Source: Planctomycetia bacterium (lineage in GTDB: Bacteria > Planctomycetota > Phycisphaerae > Phycisphaerales > UBA1924). Taken from it: a stretch of 7,341 nt of DNA. Of this stretch, positions 4,990 through 7,341 are shown in pieces; position 1 is the first letter of the stretch; every line of letters starts with the position of its first letter. The translations under genes and the position numbers were made by a program. The notes below the pieces were generated by a model. That model was not told where the DNA came from and did no database searches. It worked only from the letters and a program-made list of their open reading frames with translations. The stretch spans positions 1 to 7,341 of the forward strand of contig SXOY01000185.1 in the NCBI GenBank assembly GCA_005776545.1, in the 5' to 3' direction.

Positions 4990-6368
4990 CCGATCTTGTC
5001 ATTATCCGCCGCAGTATGCAGGCGAGGTTGTTCTCAACTGTTGTCACCGTACTCATGGTGGCAGTGTCGGTGGCATTGCTGCTGGTGCTGCTCACGATGC
5101 GTGATTCTGGACGCAAGGCCTTCGAGCGCGGTTCGGGCGACATGCACTTTCTAATCAGTGCCGACGCAAGTCCGCTGGTAGCGGTACTCAACGGCGTGTT
5201 TTACGCGAATGCGCCGCAGCGTCCCATCATGTGGGCGAAATTTGAATCGCTGAAAGCATCGCTGCCGCTCGAAACTGGTGGTCAAAAAGACCTTGTGCCC
5301 GGGTACGCAATTCCCACGCAGCAGGGCGACAGTTTCATGGGGTTGCCGGTGATGGCTACCACTCCGGAGTTTTTCACACAGTTTCGTCCAAGTCAGGATG
5401 AAGCGTGGGTGTTCAAAGATGGACGCGCATTTAGCAAGAGCTTTGAAGTCGTGCTCGGCGCGGCGGCGGCCAAGGTGACTGGTTTGCATGTTGGCGACCA
5501 GCTCTACCTTGTTCATGGAATGTCCACAAGCAAGGATGCGCCGCGTCCAAAGAAAGATGAACATGGAGATCATGCGCACGAAGGCGAACACGACCATGCC
5601 GCCGAAACTGCTGATCCAAATGCACATGTCCACGAAGAGTTCGTGTACACAGTGGTAGGGATTCTCGAGCCAACCGGCGGCTCTCACGATCGCGCATTGA
5701 TCACTGAAATTGAAGCGGCGTGGATCATTCACGCGCAGGATCGGCGAGAGAAAGCTGCTGGTGGGCATGTGGAAACGACCGCTGCGGATCTGCTGGCGGA
5801 GGATCGAAAGATCACTGGGATATATGTTCGCCTTGCAACGCCCGCAGGATCTGGTGCGCCCGCCAACTTTGCACAGGTAGGTTCGATGTTGCGTCGCGAT
5901 CCGACGATCACTGTCGCATCGCCTGCAGGGCAGATTGAACAGCTCTTTAAGATCGTTGGAAACATCGATCAGATATTTATCGCCATGTCCCTGGTGGTGA
6001 TGGTCTCAAGCGGCATTGCCATCATGCTCGCGCTTTACAACTCCATGGATCAAAGGCGGCGGCAGATTGCGATCTTGCGAGTGTTGGGTTCAAGTTCCAG
6101 CCGAATTTTCTCGCTGGTGCTGACTGAATCGGCTCTGATAGGAATGCTGGGGGCGGGGGCGGGGATAGTGCTTAGTCTCGCAGGGTCTGCGATTGCTGCC
6201 GCGACATTGAAGAAAATGCTCGGATTGGTGATCAGTTCTTCGATCGACCCACAAACGGCTGTAATGGTGGCGGCAGGGACAATTATCCTGGGGGCGATAG
6301 CGGGCCTCATTCCCGCGGCGATGGCGTATCAAACAAGCGTTGCCAAAAGTCTGAAACCTGTCTCCTGA
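4986..6368 (+). CDS. FtsX-type ABC transporter permease with His-rich extracytoplasmic loop
   Basis: The 460-residue membrane protein has the MacB/FtsX layout: one N-terminal membrane helix (about 17-38), a large extracytoplasmic domain (about 40-325), then three helices (about 328-350, 378-403, 424-447) with the conserved cytoplasmic stretch R-R-R-Q-I-A-I-L-R-V-L-G at 357-368 that contacts the ATPase. The outer domain holds a His/Asp/Glu-rich segment at about 190-218 (His at 193, 196, 198, 202, 204, 214, 216), followed by Y-T-V-V-G-I-L-E-P-T-G (221-231). This insertion just before V-V-G-I-L-x-P-T-G is typical of the FtsX-like permeases found with DUF3299 and zinc genes, and such His runs usually bind Zn, Ni or Co. 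Overlap with the ATPase gene by four bases implies translational coupling and a stoichiometric complex. The direction of transport and the metal are not shown by the sequence. Confidence 0.85.
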   Translation: MTDLVIIRRSMQARLFSTVVTVLMVAVSVALLLVLLTMRDSGRKAFERGSGDMHFLISADASPLVAVLNGVFYANAPQRPIMWAKFESLKASLPLETGGQKDLVPGYAIPTQQGDSFMGLPVMATTPEFFTQFRPSQDEAWVFKDGRAFSKSFEVVLGAAAAKVTGLHVGDQLYLVHGMSTSKDAPRPKKDEHGDHAHEGEHDHAAETADPNAHVHEEFVYTVVGILEPTGGSHDRALITEIEAAWIIHAQDRREKAAGGHVETTAADLLAEDRKITGIYVRLATPAGSGAPANFAQVGSMLRRDPTITVASPAGQIEQLFKIVGNIDQIFIAMSLVVMVSSGIAIMLALYNSMDQRRRQIAILRVLGSSSSRIFSLVLTESALIGMLGAGAGIVLSLAGSAIAAATLKKMLGLVISSSIDPQTAVMVAAGTIILGAIAGLIPAAMAYQTSVAKSLKPVS

Positions 6369-6399
6369 ACCTGCCTCGTGATAGGGTGCCAACAATGTA

Positions 6400-6430
6400 G
6401 TACGCGAGCACTGACATGCAGTCTGCGTAT
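6400..6430 (+). other. Intercistronic hairpin before the DUF3299-like gene
   Basis: TACGC, AG and ACTG on the left arm (6401-6413) pair with CAGT, CT and GCGTA on the right (6419-6429). This gives 11 pairs interrupted by two single-base bulges (G6406, C6409) around a 5-base loop, with a possible closing G-U pair at 6400/6430. It lies in the 78-base gap between permease and next gene, 7 bases before that gene's ribosome binding site. No T tract follows, so it is more likely an RNA processing or translational element than a terminator. Confidence 0.35.
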
Positions 6431-6446
6431 GTAAATTGAGGAAGAC

Positions 6447-7341
6447 ATGCGAAGTTTCTGGATAATCGTTGGGCTGCTGGTTGTGATCGCGGGCGCGTTT
6501 GCTGTGGTGCCATCGATGCGTGCCCGTCAGGAGCGTCTCGCGGCGGCGGAAGCTCAGCAAAAGGCCGAGCAGGAAGCAGAGAAGGCCAGGCTGAACGCAG
6601 AGAAAGCGCAGGCAGAAGCAGCTGCACAAGCCGCGGCGACGAAAAAAGAAGCCGAATCCAAGGCACAGTCAAACCCCCAGCCTCCGGTAGTTGTCATTGA
6701 AACGCCAACGCCCAAACCAGAAGAAACACCCAAAGAGAAAAAACCCGTTGAACCTGCACCAGTGAAAACGGTCGAGGTTCAACCAGATCCGGCGCAGAAT
6801 GCGGAGAAAACCGCCGCGGAATTGCAGAAAGTGTTGAGCGGGGAAGCGGCGCCCCCTGCGGTTGATACGCCGCCGGTGGCTAAGCCGAAGGTCGAAGAGT
6901 TCAAGTGGGTCGTTGAAACAGAAATGCCCAAGTTGGAATCGCGGCCTGATGGATCACAGAAGATTGATGATCGGTTTGTCGTGAAGGGCGAAGGAACCAA
7001 AGAAGACCCGTTCGTTGTGTCGTGGGAACACCTTGTGAGCATTCAAGAGGCGTTTGATCCTTCTCAGAAGAAGGACAGGATTCCTGCACGGCTTCATTTT
7101 ATTGATAATACATATGTGAAGATTACCGGGTATATTTGCTTTCCGCTGTATGTGCCGCAGCCCAAGGAACTGCTCGCAATGCTTAATCAGTGGGATGGAT
7201 GCTGCATTGGCGTTCCCCCAACCGCCTATGACGCGATTGAAGTTCAGCTTCGTAAAAAGGTCGATGAGGAAACGCGCTTTGCCGTGCACGGAACGATCGT
7301 CGGAAAATTTCAGGTCAAGCCCTACGTCACCGGCAACTGGC
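6447..7341 (+). CDS. Membrane-anchored DUF3299-like protein with coiled-coil stalk (3' end outside window)
   Basis: The frame is open from ATG 6447 to the window edge (298 codons, no stop), with a good ribosome binding site, GAGGAAG (6438-6444). Residues 4-21 form a single membrane anchor (W-I-I-V-G-L-L-V-V-I). Residues about 27-75 are an Ala/Glu/Lys/Gln-rich coiled coil of the TolA type. Residues 78-150 are Pro/Lys/Glu-rich. The C-terminal domain from about 152 has W-V-V-E, W193-E-H-L, V-K-I-T-G-Y-I-C-F-P at 224-233 and G-C-C-I-G-V-P-P at 251-258. G-Y/F-x-x-P followed by a C-C or C-x-H segment and P-P is the DUF3299 pattern. DUF3299 proteins accompany FtsX-type metal permeases in proteobacterial Zrg-like operons, with unknown biochemical role. 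C231 and C252-C253 are possible metal or disulfide residues. The long stalk suggests it reaches across the periplasm. Family assignment is by motif only. Confidence 0.7.
   Translation, partial: MRSFWIIVGLLVVIAGAFAVVPSMRARQERLAAAEAQQKAEQEAEKARLNAEKAQAEAAAQAAATKKEAESKAQSNPQPPVVVIETPTPKPEETPKEKKPVEPAPVKTVEVQPDPAQNAEKTAAELQKVLSGEAAPPAVDTPPVAKPKVEEFKWVVETEMPKLESRPDGSQKIDDRFVVKGEGTKEDPFVVSWEHLVSIQEAFDPSQKKDRIPARLHFIDNTYVKITGYICFPLYVPQPKELLAMLNQWDGCCIGVPPTAYDAIEVQLRKKVDEETRFAVHGTIVGKFQVKPYVTGNW

Noticed and set aside
5151..5768. Long minus-strand open frame (205 codons) opposite the permease
   Set aside because: It is a shadow of the permease reading frame: the plus-strand frame has clear membrane and FtsX features, while the antisense product shows no family features.
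1..7341. CRISPR array, tRNA/rRNA genes, insertion sequences
   Set aside because: No regularly spaced repeats, no tRNA or rRNA-like segments and no transposase frame or paired terminal repeats were found on either strand.

Overview
The window looks like chromosome from a planctomycete, most likely Phycisphaerae. Four things point that way. One gene is a type IV pilin-like protein with the planctomycete architecture (prepilin signal plus a C-terminal 'N-Y-x-F-L-D-G-H-A' motif). One secreted protein ends in a dockerin pair closing on Gly-Cys. One is a short PAS-LuxR regulator whose helix-turn-helix reads V-K-T-I-E-W-H-R. Another is a planctomycete-style DUF3299-like protein. The taxonomic call rests on protein style only; there is no rRNA gene in the window.

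Layout: 1-425 has no convincing gene, only a possible terminator for the gene to its right. 426-1205 (minus strand) encodes a LOG/TIGR00730-family Rossmann protein. 1206-1405 is a divergent intergenic region unusually rich in dyads, including a perfect 14-bp palindrome and a 7-2-7 palindrome. 1406-2074 (plus) encodes the PAS-LuxR regulator. From about 2109 to the right edge all genes run rightwards and look like one transcription unit: a small secreted His/Cys-rich protein, a pilin-like protein, a secreted dockerin protein with a His cluster, an ABC ATPase, an FtsX-type permease with a His-rich extracytoplasmic loop (the two overlap by ATGA), and a membrane-anchored DUF3299-like protein cut by the window edge.

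Main interpretation (inference): the plus-strand run is a candidate transition-metal, probably zinc, acquisition or handling locus. The ABC ATPase, His-loop permease and DUF3299 core resembles the Zrg-type zinc systems known in Vibrio. Here it is joined to three envelope or exported proteins (small His/Cys protein, pseudopilin, dockerin protein) that are not part of the described system. A dyad resembling a Fur/Zur-family operator, AATGAGA-6-TCTCATT at 2138-2157, sits at the front of the run, over a weak sigma70-like promoter and the likely ribosome binding site of the first gene. Two intercistronic hairpins (4202-4231 and 6400-6430) may set the ratio of the exported proteins to the transporter.
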